The position numbers were made by a program, and so were the translations under genes. DNA of 64,000 nucleotides from SABI01 sp963678555 (GTDB taxonomy: Bacteria; Spirochaetota; Spirochaetia; Sphaerochaetales; Sphaerochaetaceae): the NCBI GenBank assembly GCA_963678555.2, contig OY782871.2, positions 248,001 through 312,000 on the forward strand, in the 5' to 3' direction. A model generated the notes under the pieces. The model did no database searches and was not told the origin of the DNA. It saw only the letters and a list, made by a program, of their open reading frames with translations. Positions 26,008 through 35,248 of the stretch are shown piece by piece; position 1 is the stretch's first letter; every line of letters starts with the position of its first letter.

Positions 26008-26319
26008 ATGGCGAATAACAAATTGACGAAAGCGGAGATCATAGATCGCATACAGGAAAAGCTCGGAGTTGCCAGACCCGATGTCCATAATGTCATCGAT
26101 GAATTCTTTGAAGAAGTAAAGAAAGGTTTGGAACAGGACCGTGTCATCGAACTCAGAGGGTTCGGAACCTTTGAAGTCAGAACCCGGAAGGGTCGCGAAA
26201 AAGCCCGCAATCCCAAGACGGGAGAGCTTGTTGCCGTCGACACTCACGGAGTTGCGATATTCAGGCCGGGAAAAGAGCTTAAGGACTTTGTCTGGAAACT
26301 CAGAGTACATGACAAATAA
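26008..26319 (+). CDS. HU/IHF-family DNA-binding protein
   Basis: Nucleoid protein, 103 residues. NKLTKAEIIDRIQEKLGV forms the N-terminal helices; ELRGFGTFEVRTRKGREKARNPKTGE is the family signature, whose beta arm (KARNPKTGE) inserts into the DNA minor groove. The family name is clear; whether it acts as non-specific HU or sequence-specific IHF cannot be decided, and no partner gene is nearby. The AGGAG lies 10 bases before the ATG. lnt follows after 9 bases, likely co-transcribed. Confidence 0.93.
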   Translation: MANNKLTKAEIIDRIQEKLGVARPDVHNVIDEFFEEVKKGLEQDRVIELRGFGTFEVRTRKGREKARNPKTGELVAVDTHGVAIFRPGKELKDFVWKLRVHDK

Positions 26320-26328
26320 AAGGAAACT

Positions 26329-27984
26329 GTGGAACGAGTGTACCGTCATACTGTAAAGAGTTACCTGATTGAACTAGCGGTTCTCATCGGTTCCGCGGTT
26401 ATCTATTCATTCGCTTTTCCCGGGTTCCTTTCACATGACGGGTATGGGTTTGTAGCCTTTTTTGCACTGATTCCCCTCTTCGCTGTCATCCGGCATACAA
26501 GCTGGAAGACCATCATCCCGTACGGTTTCCTGTACGGGTTTACTTTTTATACCTGCTTCAACTACTGGCTTACCACCTTTCACCCGCTTGCCATACTGAT
26601 TGTTCCTATTATCAAGGGCGGGGAGATGATGATGCTGTTCCCTGCTCTCAAGGCGGCTTCATCGCTAAGCAGGCGGTTTTCCTACCTTGTTCAGACCGTC
26701 ATCTGGGTGGCTTATGCATTTCTGAGCCAGTCCTGGTTCGCCGGCTATCCCTACGGTACCATCGCCTACGCAGCCTATGAATACCTTCCTTTCATACAGA
26801 TAGCATCCTTCTCGGGGATCTGGGGTATCACCTTCCTGATGATCCTTCCTCAGAGTTTCCTTGCCGTGTACCTGACAGATTATATCGCACTGCGTTCCCG
26901 GGCAGGCTCGCTGACAGAATATCTCAGGGCTCACATCCCTGTCATCGGTGTCTATGCGGCACTCATGACGGCAACGCTCATCTACGGGTTCATCATGGTC
27001 CATGAATGGGACGACCGGGAACCGGAACGTACATGGCGGGTCGCGACGGTGCAGCACAGTGCTGACAGCTGGAAAGGCGGCTACACCACCTATAAGAGGA
27101 ACTTCAATACTCTGAGGACCCTCTCTCTGGAGGCGCTGAGGGAGGACCCTGATATGATCCTCTGGTCTGAAACTGCGTTCGTTCCCTCAGTCGCCTGGCA
27201 CATGACCTACCGTCCGGTGGAGGCGACAGCTGAGCTCGTTGAGGAGTTCATCGATTTCGGCACCTCTCTTCCTGTACCTCTTCTGACCGGCAACCCCGAG
27301 GGTGTGCTTGAAGATGAGAGCAAGCCTCCCGTACTGGAAGATGGCACCTGGAACAGGAAAGATTACAATACCGTCATCATGTTCGAGGACGGTCAGATAA
27401 AGAACACCTACAGAAAACAGCATCTGGTTCCCTTCACGGAACATTTTCCGTATGAGAAGCAGATGCCCTGGCTGTACAATCTCCTCCTTGCCAATGATTA
27501 CAACTGGTGGGAGACCGGGTATGACCCCGTGGTGTTCACCACCGATGAAGGTGTTCACTTCTCCACGCCGATCTGCTTCGAGGACGTCTTCGGGTATCTG
27601 ACAGCAGGGTTTGTAAGAAACGGGGCTGATGTCATTGTCAACATGACCAATGACAGCTGGTCTGGTGCGGTCTCTGCCGAGATGCAGCATTTCGCCATGG
27701 CCGTATTCCGTTCGATCGAGACCCGAAAGAGTACGATCCGCGGAACCAACTCAGGTATCACAGCAATGATCCTTCCCAGCGGGCGGTATGTGGACCCCAT
27801 GGAACCGTTCACGAAGGGGTGGAATATCTACGACGTACCGGTCTATGAATCAGGCGACGATACGCTGTACACACGCTATGATGACATACTTGCACGAGCA
27901 TCCGTAGTGCTTTCCGTTGTCCTTCTCCTGGCGCTTGCTCTCTCCCGAATCATAACACGTTTTAGTAGGAACCCTCATGCATAA
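26329..27984 (+). CDS. lnt: Apolipoprotein N-acyltransferase
   Basis: Inner-membrane enzyme that adds the third acyl chain to lipoproteins, 551 residues from a GTG with AAGGA upstream. About six N-terminal transmembrane segments precede the periplasmic nitrilase domain. The catalytic triad is visible: Glu281 in LWSETAFVP, Lys363 in NTYRKQHLVPF, and Cys416 in PICFEDVFG. A C-terminal helix (VVLSVVLLLALALSRII) anchors the domain. Its presence implies triacylated lipoproteins, hence an outer-membrane organism. The last 8 bases overlap cinA. Confidence 0.94.
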   Translation: MERVYRHTVKSYLIELAVLIGSAVIYSFAFPGFLSHDGYGFVAFFALIPLFAVIRHTSWKTIIPYGFLYGFTFYTCFNYWLTTFHPLAILIVPIIKGGEMMMLFPALKAASSLSRRFSYLVQTVIWVAYAFLSQSWFAGYPYGTIAYAAYEYLPFIQIASFSGIWGITFLMILPQSFLAVYLTDYIALRSRAGSLTEYLRAHIPVIGVYAALMTATLIYGFIMVHEWDDREPERTWRVATVQHSADSWKGGYTTYKRNFNTLRTLSLEALREDPDMILWSETAFVPSVAWHMTYRPVEATAELVEEFIDFGTSLPVPLLTGNPEGVLEDESKPPVLEDGTWNRKDYNTVIMFEDGQIKNTYRKQHLVPFTEHFPYEKQMPWLYNLLLANDYNWWETGYDPVVFTTDEGVHFSTPICFEDVFGYLTAGFVRNGADVIVNMTNDSWSGAVSAEMQHFAMAVFRSIETRKSTIRGTNSGITAMILPSGRYVDPMEPFTKGWNIYDVPVYESGDDTLYTRYDDILARASVVLSVVLLLALALSRIITRFSRNPHA

Positions 27985-29248
27985 CACTCCTCTGAAGGCC
28001 TCTCTGTTCATCGTCGGCACTGAGATCACACGCGGGATCATCCAGGACCGGCATGTAGCGACAATCACCAAGGAACTGACCCGTTTCGGCTTTCATGTCA
28101 ACAGGGTGCTCATCGTGCCTGACGACGAAGGACTGGACAGGGAGTTCCTCTGTGCACTTACAGACTCCTCTCTGGTGATAGTCACCGGAGGACTGGGGCC
28201 CACCAGTGATGATATGACCCGTTCTATCATCGCCTCGGCGGCAGGTGTTGAACTTGAAATCCACCCAGAGGCGTATCAGACGCTCTACGATAGAATCGGT
28301 GAGAGGATCAACGGTGCCAACCTGAGGCAGGTGCAGATCCCCCGGGGTTTCACTGTCATCAGGAATGATAACGGGACCGCACCGGGATTCTATGGTGACG
28401 TAGAACGAGAGGGACGGAAGGTGAAAGTCTTTGCTCTCCCGGGGCCGCCGAGAGAACTGCACCCGATGCTCCATGCCGATGTACTTCCCATCCTCGCCAC
28501 CATGAGCGGGACCGGTTCGGTCCAGAGGGATGAGTATTCGGTCTATCTCACTCCGGAATCAAAACTGGAAGAAATTGTTGCATCACATGCCTATAAAGGC
28601 CTCACCTGGGGAACCCGTGTCCAGGAATACCGGATCAGTCTCTATCTCAGCGGGGGCTCTCAGTCTCAACGGGACCTTCTTGCACAGAACGTTGCAGAGA
28701 GTCTCGGTCCTCACCTTATCGAGAAGGGAGATGTCGAGATCATCGACCGTTTTGTTGAGCTGCTGAACAGTGATCATCTGATGGTTTCAGCTGCCGAATC
28801 CTGTACCGGAGGTCTGATAGGGAAGATCCTCACCGACAGAAGCGGAAGCAGTTCCTACTTCGATTCCTCCTACGTCACCTATTCGAACCGTGCCAAAGTC
28901 TCGATGCTCAACGTGAAGAGTTCAACACTGGACAGGTTCGGTGCGGTCTCCCGGGAGACTGTGCTGGAAATGGCCCAGGGAGCACTGGAGCAATCATCAG
29001 GCGATATCGCTCTAGCAGTGAGCGGTATAGCAGGTCCTGAGGGTGGAACACCTGACAAGCCTGTGGGTACCGTGTGGTTCGCCTTCGCTTCAGCGAAGAG
29101 GCCTCCCGTCGCTGTTCGTCTTACGTTCACTACCTACGGGCGCTCTTCCGTGAGGAGACGTGGAGCACTTGCAGCGATTTATCTTGCATACTTGTATCTG
29201 AGCGGTAAGGAGTTGCTTGACATAGTTGATAAGTGGCAATATATTTAG
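27977..29248 (+). CDS. cinA: CinA: MoCF-like domain plus nicotinamide-nucleotide amidase
   Basis: 423-residue two-domain protein. The N-terminal MoCF/COG1058 domain has GTEITRGIIQDRH and VTGGLGPTSDDMTR (ADP-ribose pyrophosphatase activity in homologues). The C-terminal PncC domain (about 255-415) has AAESCTGGLIGKIL, AVSGIAGPEGGTPDKPVGTVWFA and deamidates NMN in the pyridine nucleotide cycle. Its ATG overlaps the end of lnt by 8 bases. The rho promoter lies in its last codons. Confidence 0.93.
   Translation: MHNTPLKASLFIVGTEITRGIIQDRHVATITKELTRFGFHVNRVLIVPDDEGLDREFLCALTDSSLVIVTGGLGPTSDDMTRSIIASAAGVELEIHPEAYQTLYDRIGERINGANLRQVQIPRGFTVIRNDNGTAPGFYGDVEREGRKVKVFALPGPPRELHPMLHADVLPILATMSGTGSVQRDEYSVYLTPESKLEEIVASHAYKGLTWGTRVQEYRISLYLSGGSQSQRDLLAQNVAESLGPHLIEKGDVEIIDRFVELLNSDHLMVSAAESCTGGLIGKILTDRSGSSSYFDSSYVTYSNRAKVSMLNVKSSTLDRFGAVSRETVLEMAQGALEQSSGDIALAVSGIAGPEGGTPDKPVGTVWFAFASAKRPPVAVRLTFTTYGRSSVRRRGALAAIYLAYLYLSGKELLDIVDKWQYI
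29217..29245 (+). promoter_or_regulatory. Strong promoter of rho, inside the 3' end of cinA
   Basis: TTGACA (29217-29222), 17-base spacer, TATATT (29240-29245). It gives a 5' leader of about 135 bases (29252-29387) before the rho ATG. Rho is autoregulated through its leader in several bacteria; a short GGGG-ATA-CCCC hairpin (about 29260-29270) is the only local structure I see. Confidence 0.8.
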
Positions 29249-29387
29249 ATTATCCTAAGGGGATACCCCAAATCTGCACACAGAGCGTTCGATTCCCTGT
29301 AAACCATTCAACGAACATCACCAATTCATAGGTAACTGTGCAAGCTGAGTATCCTTTTTCAACGAAATAATCGTTTGGAGTTAATTA

Positions 29388-31298
29388 ATGACATCAGAGT
29401 ATGACAATGGGCCGCAGCTGTTTGACGTGGACACCCAGGAAGCACCACAGGCACAGTCGGTAAAACCGGCAAAGCGTGTTGTGGTGAAGAAGAATGCCGA
29501 GGCTGTGCCTTCGACCGATGCGGAGAGTACATCTTCTTCAGATGAGGCACAGACACCTCCCGCTCCCGTTAAAAGACGCGGTCGCCCTCCCAAGAAAACA
29601 CAGAAGCATGAGGACACACCTCAGGAAGACTCACCGTCTTCCTCGACAGATGAAGCTGTGAGCGCGAGCACACCGAAAAAGAAGAAATCGACACCGAAGA
29701 GCGAGTCCCAGTCCTCTGACGAACCTCAGCAGGTGCAGGAGAAACCGGAGCAGGCGGGTTCGATGACACACGAACCTTCGGGGAACTCTCAAAGCGCGGA
29801 TGTGGACGAGAGCCCGAGCAGATCCGAGAATACGGGAAGGCAGGATAACAGGCCCTCCCAGAGGCAGAACAGCGGTTCCGTGAACACGTCCAACCGCAGA
29901 CAAAGCCGCCAGAAGAACACCAACAGACAGAAGAATTCCAATAACAACAATTTCCAGAAGAACAGAAAGAACAACAGGAACACTCAGGAGAGTAATTCAG
30001 TGGAACTTTTTGTTCCCGATCCATCTGTTCCATCCCTGACGGTGAATGACCTGTCGGTCCTTACCCTGCCGGAGATGAGGAGGAAGGCAAAGGAATTCGG
30101 TCTGACAGATGCTGATATCCTGGATTACAAGAAACAGGATCTGATTGTTGAGATTCTCAAAGTCCATACACAGGCGGGTGGAGTCATCATGGCCTTCGGG
30201 GCTCTTGAGATTCTTCCGGACGGATACGGGTTCCTCAGATCCCCCCACAACAACTATCTCAGCGGGTCAGAGGATATCTACATCTCGATCAGTCAGGTGA
30301 AGAGCCTCTCCCTGAAGACCGGCGATACCGTGCGGTGCCAGATACGGCCTCCCAAGGATGCCGAACGCTATTTCGCGATGATCCGCGTTGAAAGCATCAA
30401 TTTTGATCCTCCCGAAGCCTCACGGATCCGTGCCTCCTTTGATTCTCTCACTCCCCTGTATCCCGATTCCCGACTGAACCTTGAAACAGAGGATCCCGAT
30501 ATCTCGACGAGGATCATAAACCTGTTTGCTCCGATCGGAAAGGGACAGAGGTCACTGATCGTGGCTCCGCCTCGTGCAGGTAAGACGATCCTGATGCAGA
30601 AGATTGCCAATGCGATTACGACCAATCACCCGGAAGTATACCTGATGGTGCTGCTGATCGACGAACGACCGGAAGAGGTCACCGATATGCGGCGTACCGT
30701 CAAGGGTGAAGTGATAGCTTCCACCTTCGATGAACAGGCTTCGCGCCACGTGACCGTGGCCGAGATGGTGATAGAGAAGGCGAAGCGTCTGGTCGAGCAC
30801 AAGCGGGATGTCGTGATACTCCTTGACAACATCACCCGCCTCGCCCGTGCCTACAACCAGACCGTCCCCGCCAGCGGCAAGATCCTCAGCGGAGGAGTCG
30901 ATTCCAATGCCCTTCACCGTCCCAAGAGATTCCTCGGTGCTGCCCGGAATATCGAGCATGGCGGATCCCTGACCATCATAGCCAACGCTCTCATCGAGAC
31001 CGGAAGCCGGATGGATGAAGTGATCTTCGAAGAGTTCAAAGGTACAGGAAACAACGAGATCGTTCTCGACCGGCGGATGGCTGAACGGCGGCTGTACCCT
31101 GCGATCAATATCAAGAAGAGCGGTACCCGTCGTGAAGATCTCCTTCTTGCCGAGGATGAGAACATGAAGATCTGGGCACTGAGAAATGCGATCAACCCCA
31201 TGGAAGATCTTGAGATGACTCAGTTCCTTGTTGACAAAATGAAGAAAACCAAGAATAATGAGGCGTTTCTACGTTCGATGAACACATCGATGATGTAG
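29388..31298 (+). CDS. rho: Transcription termination factor Rho with long disordered N-terminus
   Basis: Hexameric RNA helicase that ends transcription, 636 residues against about 420 in E. coli. The extra part is residues 1-205: Ser/Thr/Lys/Gln/Asn-rich, with an AT-hook-like KRRGRPPKK near 63, and an Asn/Arg/Gln-rich stretch around 165-202. The Rho core follows: N-terminal helical domain (LTLPEMRRKAKEFGL), cold-shock RNA-binding domain (GALEILPDGYGFLRS), Walker A PPRAGKT, LLIDERPEEVTDM, and the C-terminal motor motifs. The TGGAG ribosome-binding site is normal. rpmE follows. Confidence 0.96.
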   Translation: MTSEYDNGPQLFDVDTQEAPQAQSVKPAKRVVVKKNAEAVPSTDAESTSSSDEAQTPPAPVKRRGRPPKKTQKHEDTPQEDSPSSSTDEAVSASTPKKKKSTPKSESQSSDEPQQVQEKPEQAGSMTHEPSGNSQSADVDESPSRSENTGRQDNRPSQRQNSGSVNTSNRRQSRQKNTNRQKNSNNNNFQKNRKNNRNTQESNSVELFVPDPSVPSLTVNDLSVLTLPEMRRKAKEFGLTDADILDYKKQDLIVEILKVHTQAGGVIMAFGALEILPDGYGFLRSPHNNYLSGSEDIYISISQVKSLSLKTGDTVRCQIRPPKDAERYFAMIRVESINFDPPEASRIRASFDSLTPLYPDSRLNLETEDPDISTRIINLFAPIGKGQRSLIVAPPRAGKTILMQKIANAITTNHPEVYLMVLLIDERPEEVTDMRRTVKGEVIASTFDEQASRHVTVAEMVIEKAKRLVEHKRDVVILLDNITRLARAYNQTVPASGKILSGGVDSNALHRPKRFLGAARNIEHGGSLTIIANALIETGSRMDEVIFEEFKGTGNNEIVLDRRMAERRLYPAINIKKSGTRREDLLLAEDENMKIWALRNAINPMEDLEMTQFLVDKMKKTKNNEAFLRSMNTSMM

Positions 31299-31378
31299 AA
31301 CGGTAAGAGATGAAAGCAGTCCTCTGTCAAGGCACAGACCGTAGCAGAGGATACCAGATAAGATGTGGAGGAAGAAGT

Positions 31379-31585
31379 ATGAAAGAGGGTATTCATCCCA
31401 AGTATGAAATGACAACCGTGACCTGCGCCTGCGGGAACACGTTTGAGACGAAATCGACAAGCAAGAAGCTTGATGTTGAAATCTGCAGCGCCTGTCACCC
31501 GTTCTTTACCGGTACTCAGAAGCTCGTTGACACCACTGGACGTGTCGAACGGTTCAAGAAGAAGTACGGTATTTCCGATAAGTAA
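31379..31585 (+). CDS. rpmE: 50S ribosomal protein L31, zinc-binding form
   Basis: 68 residues from the ATG at 31379, which has a perfect GGAGG seven bases upstream; a longer frame from 31310 is not translated from a recognisable site. MKEGIHPKYEM start, TCACGNTFETKST and CSACHPFFTGTQK give the four cysteines of the C+ (zinc) L31 type. In zinc-poor cells such proteins are often replaced by C- paralogues under Zur; a zur-znu cluster lies 15 kb away, but no C- copy is in the window. A terminator follows. Confidence 0.95.
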   Translation: MKEGIHPKYEMTTVTCACGNTFETKSTSKKLDVEICSACHPFFTGTQKLVDTTGRVERFKKKYGISDK

Positions 31586-31611
31586 AAGACGTCTATTGAA
31601 CGAGAGAGAAA

Positions 31612-31648
31612 GGGACTGTCGCCGTATCATGGCGGTGGTCTCTTTTTT
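31612..31648 (+). terminator. Intrinsic terminator of rho-rpmE
   Basis: A 10-bp stem from 31614-31623 with 31631-31640, fully paired if three G-U pairs are allowed, around a 7-base loop, then TC and six T's. It lies 28 bases after the rpmE stop. Confidence 0.88.
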
Positions 31649-31649
31649 G

Positions 31650-31678
31650 TTGCATTCAGTGGTGGGGTAAAATAAAAT
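31650..31678 (+). promoter_or_regulatory. Promoter of the galactokinase-like gene
   Basis: TTGCAT (31650-31655), 17-base spacer, TAAAAT (31673-31678), 18 bases before the ATG at 31697. It begins immediately after the rpmE terminator. Confidence 0.65.
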
Positions 31679-31696
31679 AGAGTCAACAAGGAAGCT

Positions 31697-32872
31697 ATGA
31701 ACGAGATGTTAGATCTGCATAGGAAAGAATATGGTTCGTCTCCATCTGTCGCTGTGCACCTGCCCGGTGTGTACACCATTGTGGGTGAGTATGCGAACTT
31801 CTGTTCAGGCTATTCGATCTATGCCTCCAGCACGCGAATGCTGTATACCACCTGCTCTCGCAGGAAGGACCAGTCAGTGCGGGCATTCCTCGGTCCCCTC
31901 GAGGAGCGCAAGCGGGTTAACCTGCTCAATCTCAAATACAGGAGAGAGGATCGCTGGGCGAACTACATAAAGGGAGTCCTGTCTATCTTCAATCTCAGAG
32001 GGTATCAGACGAAGGGGTTCAACCTCTCTTTTTCAGGAGAGGTCCTGACCCATGAGTCCCAGACTCTCCGCTGTTCCATGGCCCTTTCGGTTGCCCTTGC
32101 CTGTAATGAGCTCTTTGATTTCGGGTTAAGTCATGAAGACTGTGCTCATATAGCATATACAGCCATCACACAGTTTGTCGGTGAACCGGCCCGGATCGGG
32201 CGGTTCCTCGCTATGCTCAATGCCCGGGATAATACGTATCTCTTCTTTGATGTGCAGCATCTCAGCATCGAGTATATCCCGATTGAACAGGATTCCTCGG
32301 TAGTGACACTCCTCATCGAGAGTAAGATAAGTCCTCAGGCATTCAAGGAAGAGGCGGAGCTGCGCAGGATTGAGTGCACACAGGCGTTCGAAGCGATAGC
32401 AGAGTTCCTTCCCCGCAAGTCTCTGAGAGATCTTGAGAGTGATGAGGAGAAGGAGCTGACCGAGAACCTTGGTGAGGATGAGAAGCGTCTGGTCTCCTAT
32501 GTCCTCTCCGAATCAAAACTTGCCCTCGAGGCAAAGAGCTATCTCTCACAGCATCTCTATCCCCAGTACGGCAAGGTGCTCAGCAGGATCCAGGTGGGTC
32601 TCCGCGACGGGTTCGAGATCAGCTGTCCCGAGATTGACTGGCTCACTAAACGCTCTTCCGAGACGATGCAGTCTTACGGTGCGGTGATGATCGCGGGAGG
32701 AGATGTGGGTTCTCTCATCGTCCTTATTGAAGAAGATGCGATTTCCTCGTATGCTGAGCGCATGGAGGAGTACGAACATATCTTCGGTTTCCGCCCGGAA
32801 GTGAAGCGGTTCATCCCGAAGGGAGAGCTGAAGGTCGTACGATTGATGCATGAAGATACTTCTGACGAATGA
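31697..32872 (+). CDS. GHMP/galactokinase-like protein lacking catalytic motifs
   Basis: 391 residues with galactokinase-like topology. PGVYTIVGEYANFCSGYSIY matches the sugar-binding signature of GalK (normally PGRVNLIGEHTDYNDGF), but His and the sugar-contacting Asp are Tyr and Asn. The ATP loop GxGLSSSA is absent; the equivalent reads TLRCSMALSVALA. The catalytic Asp motif (GIMDQ) is ARIGRF. The C-terminal motif keeps a Gly-rich AVMIAGGDVGSL. I infer a catalytically dead pseudokinase, perhaps a sensor or regulator like yeast Gal3. It overlaps surE by 23 bases. No galactose genes are nearby. Confidence 0.7.
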   Translation: MNEMLDLHRKEYGSSPSVAVHLPGVYTIVGEYANFCSGYSIYASSTRMLYTTCSRRKDQSVRAFLGPLEERKRVNLLNLKYRREDRWANYIKGVLSIFNLRGYQTKGFNLSFSGEVLTHESQTLRCSMALSVALACNELFDFGLSHEDCAHIAYTAITQFVGEPARIGRFLAMLNARDNTYLFFDVQHLSIEYIPIEQDSSVVTLLIESKISPQAFKEEAELRRIECTQAFEAIAEFLPRKSLRDLESDEEKELTENLGEDEKRLVSYVLSESKLALEAKSYLSQHLYPQYGKVLSRIQVGLRDGFEISCPEIDWLTKRSSETMQSYGAVMIAGGDVGSLIVLIEEDAISSYAERMEEYEHIFGFRPEVKRFIPKGELKVVRLMHEDTSDE

Positions 32873-33665
32873 CGACGGCTACCAGGCAGACGGCATCAGG
32901 ATTCTCGAACAGACCCTGAGTGAAGCCGGCCATGAGGTGTGGGTCTGTGCTCCGAGTGAGGAACGCAGTGCCTTTTCTCATGCTATGACACTGAAGGGAA
33001 AGATAAAGATCCATAGGTACGGAGAGCGTCATTACCACTGTAGCGGGACCCCGGCTGATGCAATCCTGTACGGACTGGCTGCGAAGGTGATACCGATCGT
33101 TCCTGATATGGTGATCAGCGGTATTAACAGAGGGTATAACGCCTCGACCGACATCCTCTATTCAGGCACCGTCGGGGCTGCGAGTGAAGCGGCTCTGAGA
33201 GGCTATCCTTCCATCGCGGTTTCTGCACGTCTCCACACTCCCGGTGAGAATACTCCGTACGAGAGAGCGGCTTCCTTTCTTACGGATCATCTCGAACAGT
33301 TTCGTCCGCTGTGCACCTCGCAGGTCCTGCTTAATATCAACGTCCCGCCGACTGATAACGGCATGTGGAAGGTTGGCGAAATCGGGGAACTTAAGTATCT
33401 TGATGTAGTGGAGCGTCACGCAGGAGAGAAGAATACGAGTTTCGATGCGCACCAGACGCATATCGGACTGGCCTATCAGGATGAGCAGGCATCTTCAGCA
33501 GAGTATACACTGAAAAGTGACGAACCCCCCGTGTTCGATGACAGGTACAGCGAAGCAGACTACACACTGCTTGCCTCGCAGTACATCAGTGTTTCTGCGG
33601 TACGGGTTCACCCTGTTGAAGATAAGGCTACTTCTATGGTATTACAGGAGATGTTGGAGACATAG
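32850..33665 (+). CDS. surE: 5'/3'-nucleotidase SurE
   Basis: Metal-dependent nucleoside monophosphate phosphatase, 271 residues. KILLTNDDGYQADGI at the N-terminus gives the two Asp ligands; CAPSEERSAFSHA and VSGINRGYNASTDILYSGTVGAASEA carry the remaining metal and phosphate contacts. It is slightly divergent (Gly-Tyr in place of the usual Gly-Ile/Val-His). The start lies in the last 23 bases of the preceding gene, and the stop overlaps the next gene's GTG by one base, so three genes form a coupled unit. Confidence 0.93.
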   Translation: MKILLTNDDGYQADGIRILEQTLSEAGHEVWVCAPSEERSAFSHAMTLKGKIKIHRYGERHYHCSGTPADAILYGLAAKVIPIVPDMVISGINRGYNASTDILYSGTVGAASEAALRGYPSIAVSARLHTPGENTPYERAASFLTDHLEQFRPLCTSQVLLNINVPPTDNGMWKVGEIGELKYLDVVERHAGEKNTSFDAHQTHIGLAYQDEQASSAEYTLKSDEPPVFDDRYSEADYTLLASQYISVSAVRVHPVEDKATSMVLQEMLET

Positions 33666-34027
33666 TGTTGAAGTTCACTACGAAGAAATGGGAGAATACA
33701 TGCAGTCGCTGCGGTCTCTGCTGTCACGAGAAAGTGATAGCGGGGGATACCGTCGTGTACGATCTCGATGCTCCCTGTCCACACTATGATCCCTCCACCC
33801 GTCAGTGTCGAATCTACAACGACCGTCTTCGCCTCCATCAGGAATGCATGAGAGTCACCCGCTTCACAGCGATGTTCTCCTCCTATCTTCCTGAGACCTG
33901 TGCCTATGTCCGTGAGGCGAAACGTCTTCACCTCCGTTTTGCTGTGAAACGCAAGATATACTTCGCCCGTTCCCACATCGAGGGGGATGAGGATAGCGAC
34001 TCTCTGAAATCACATTCTGCCTTGTGA
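33665..34027 (+). CDS. YkgJ-family cysteine-cluster protein
   Basis: 120 residues from GTG (TAGTG overlap with surE). The CxxCxxCC motif is at residues 13, 16, 19 and 20 (CSRCGLCC), and later cysteines (CPHYDPSTRQC, ECMRV, TCAYV) complete the zinc/iron-chelating cluster. The family is common and its role is unknown; it may bind Fe or Zn, or act as an Fe-S accessory. Its place just before the NifS/NifU pair fits a metal or Fe-S link, but that is inference. Confidence 0.82.
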   Translation: MLKFTTKKWENTCSRCGLCCHEKVIAGDTVVYDLDAPCPHYDPSTRQCRIYNDRLRLHQECMRVTRFTAMFSSYLPETCAYVREAKRLHLRFAVKRKIYFARSHIEGDEDSDSLKSHSAL

Positions 34028-34093
34028 TGGGGAAGGGGAAAGCCATGCGTCTTTCCACCTTCTGTAATGTTTAATTCAAGAGAGTACCTATAC

Positions 34094-35248
34094 ATGAGAA
34101 CTGTCTATCTAGATAATAATGCAACGACCCCGCTTGCGCCTGAGGTTATCGAGGCGATGTTCGCCTCGACCGACCTGTATGGTAATGCATCGAGCATGCA
34201 CACGGCGGGAAGGGCGGCATCAGAGGCGCTTGAGAGCGCCAGAAGTGCCGTGAGCGAGATGATCAACGGATCCGCCGGATCGTTGATATTCACCAGCGGT
34301 GGATCGGAGTCGGACAACGCCGTCTTTTACACTGCGAAGACTCTGATCGATGAAGGATCACAGAGGAACCGTATCCTTGTGAGTACGGTCGAACACCCTG
34401 CCGTCATCGAAACGGTGGAAGCTCTGGGCAACCAGGGATACCGCATCGACTATATACCCGTGGATACCTATGGCGAGGTTCTCCCCGAGACCCTGGAGAG
34501 GCTTATCGACGAGACGGTTCTCCTTGTGTCCGTGATGAGTGCCAACAATGAGACCGGAACCATCATGAACATTGGAGAACTGACCCGGATCGCACACAGT
34601 GCGGGTGCTCTGATGCACACCGATGCCGTACAGGCCATCGGCAAGGTTCCTGTGGATGTACAGGACTGGGATGTCGATTATCTGAGCCTTTCGGGTCATA
34701 AGTTCTATGGACCCAAGGGGGTTGGTGCACTGTACATCAAAAACGGTGCTCCCTTCAGGACCTTCGTGAAGGGGGGGCATCAGGAGGATGGCATGAGAGC
34801 GGGCACCTATAATACCATGTCGATCATCGGTATGGGAAAGGCAGCCCGCTTGGTGACGGAGCTGCAGGCGGTGGACAGCACACGGGAGTGGGAGCTGAGA
34901 GAACGACTGAGGAAGGGAATTGAAGAGGCTGTCCCGCAGACACATGTCAATGGGCACCCCGAGCGGTGCCTCCCCGGAACCCTCAACATGTCGTTTCCTC
35001 AGGCAGAGGGAGAATCGATTCTCCTGTACCTCGATTTTGAGGGGATCTCGGTTTCGACCGGCAGCGCCTGTGCAACAGGTTCACTTGAACCGTCGCCTGT
35101 TCTATTGGCCGCCGGACTTGATGTAGAGCTGGCCCATGGATCGATCCGTTTCAGTATCGGGCGTTATACCACTGAAGAGGATATTGATTATGTCATTGAA
35201 AAACTTCCGCCTATCATCAGGCGGATAAGGGAGATATCAACACGATGA
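34094..35248 (+). CDS. nifS: Cysteine desulfurase (NifS/IscS family)
   Basis: PLP enzyme that takes sulfur from cysteine, 384 residues from ATG 34094, where the protein starts RTVYLDNNATTPLAPEV. A start at 34067 would add nine unconserved residues and lacks a ribosome-binding site. The PLP lysine is in SLSGHKFYGPKGVGAL; the catalytic Cys is in STGSACATGSLEPS. The following scaffold gene overlaps it by four bases (ATGA), and it probably supplies that scaffold with sulfur. Confidence 0.93.
   Translation: MRTVYLDNNATTPLAPEVIEAMFASTDLYGNASSMHTAGRAASEALESARSAVSEMINGSAGSLIFTSGGSESDNAVFYTAKTLIDEGSQRNRILVSTVEHPAVIETVEALGNQGYRIDYIPVDTYGEVLPETLERLIDETVLLVSVMSANNETGTIMNIGELTRIAHSAGALMHTDAVQAIGKVPVDVQDWDVDYLSLSGHKFYGPKGVGALYIKNGAPFRTFVKGGHQEDGMRAGTYNTMSIIGMGKAARLVTELQAVDSTREWELRERLRKGIEEAVPQTHVNGHPERCLPGTLNMSFPQAEGESILLYLDFEGISVSTGSACATGSLEPSPVLLAAGLDVELAHGSIRFSIGRYTTEEDIDYVIEKLPPIIRRIREISTR

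Noticed and set aside
34035..34056. Hairpin GGAAAG/CTTTCC before nifS as a terminator
   Set aside because: A six-base stem with an eight-base loop and no T-tract; could be chance.
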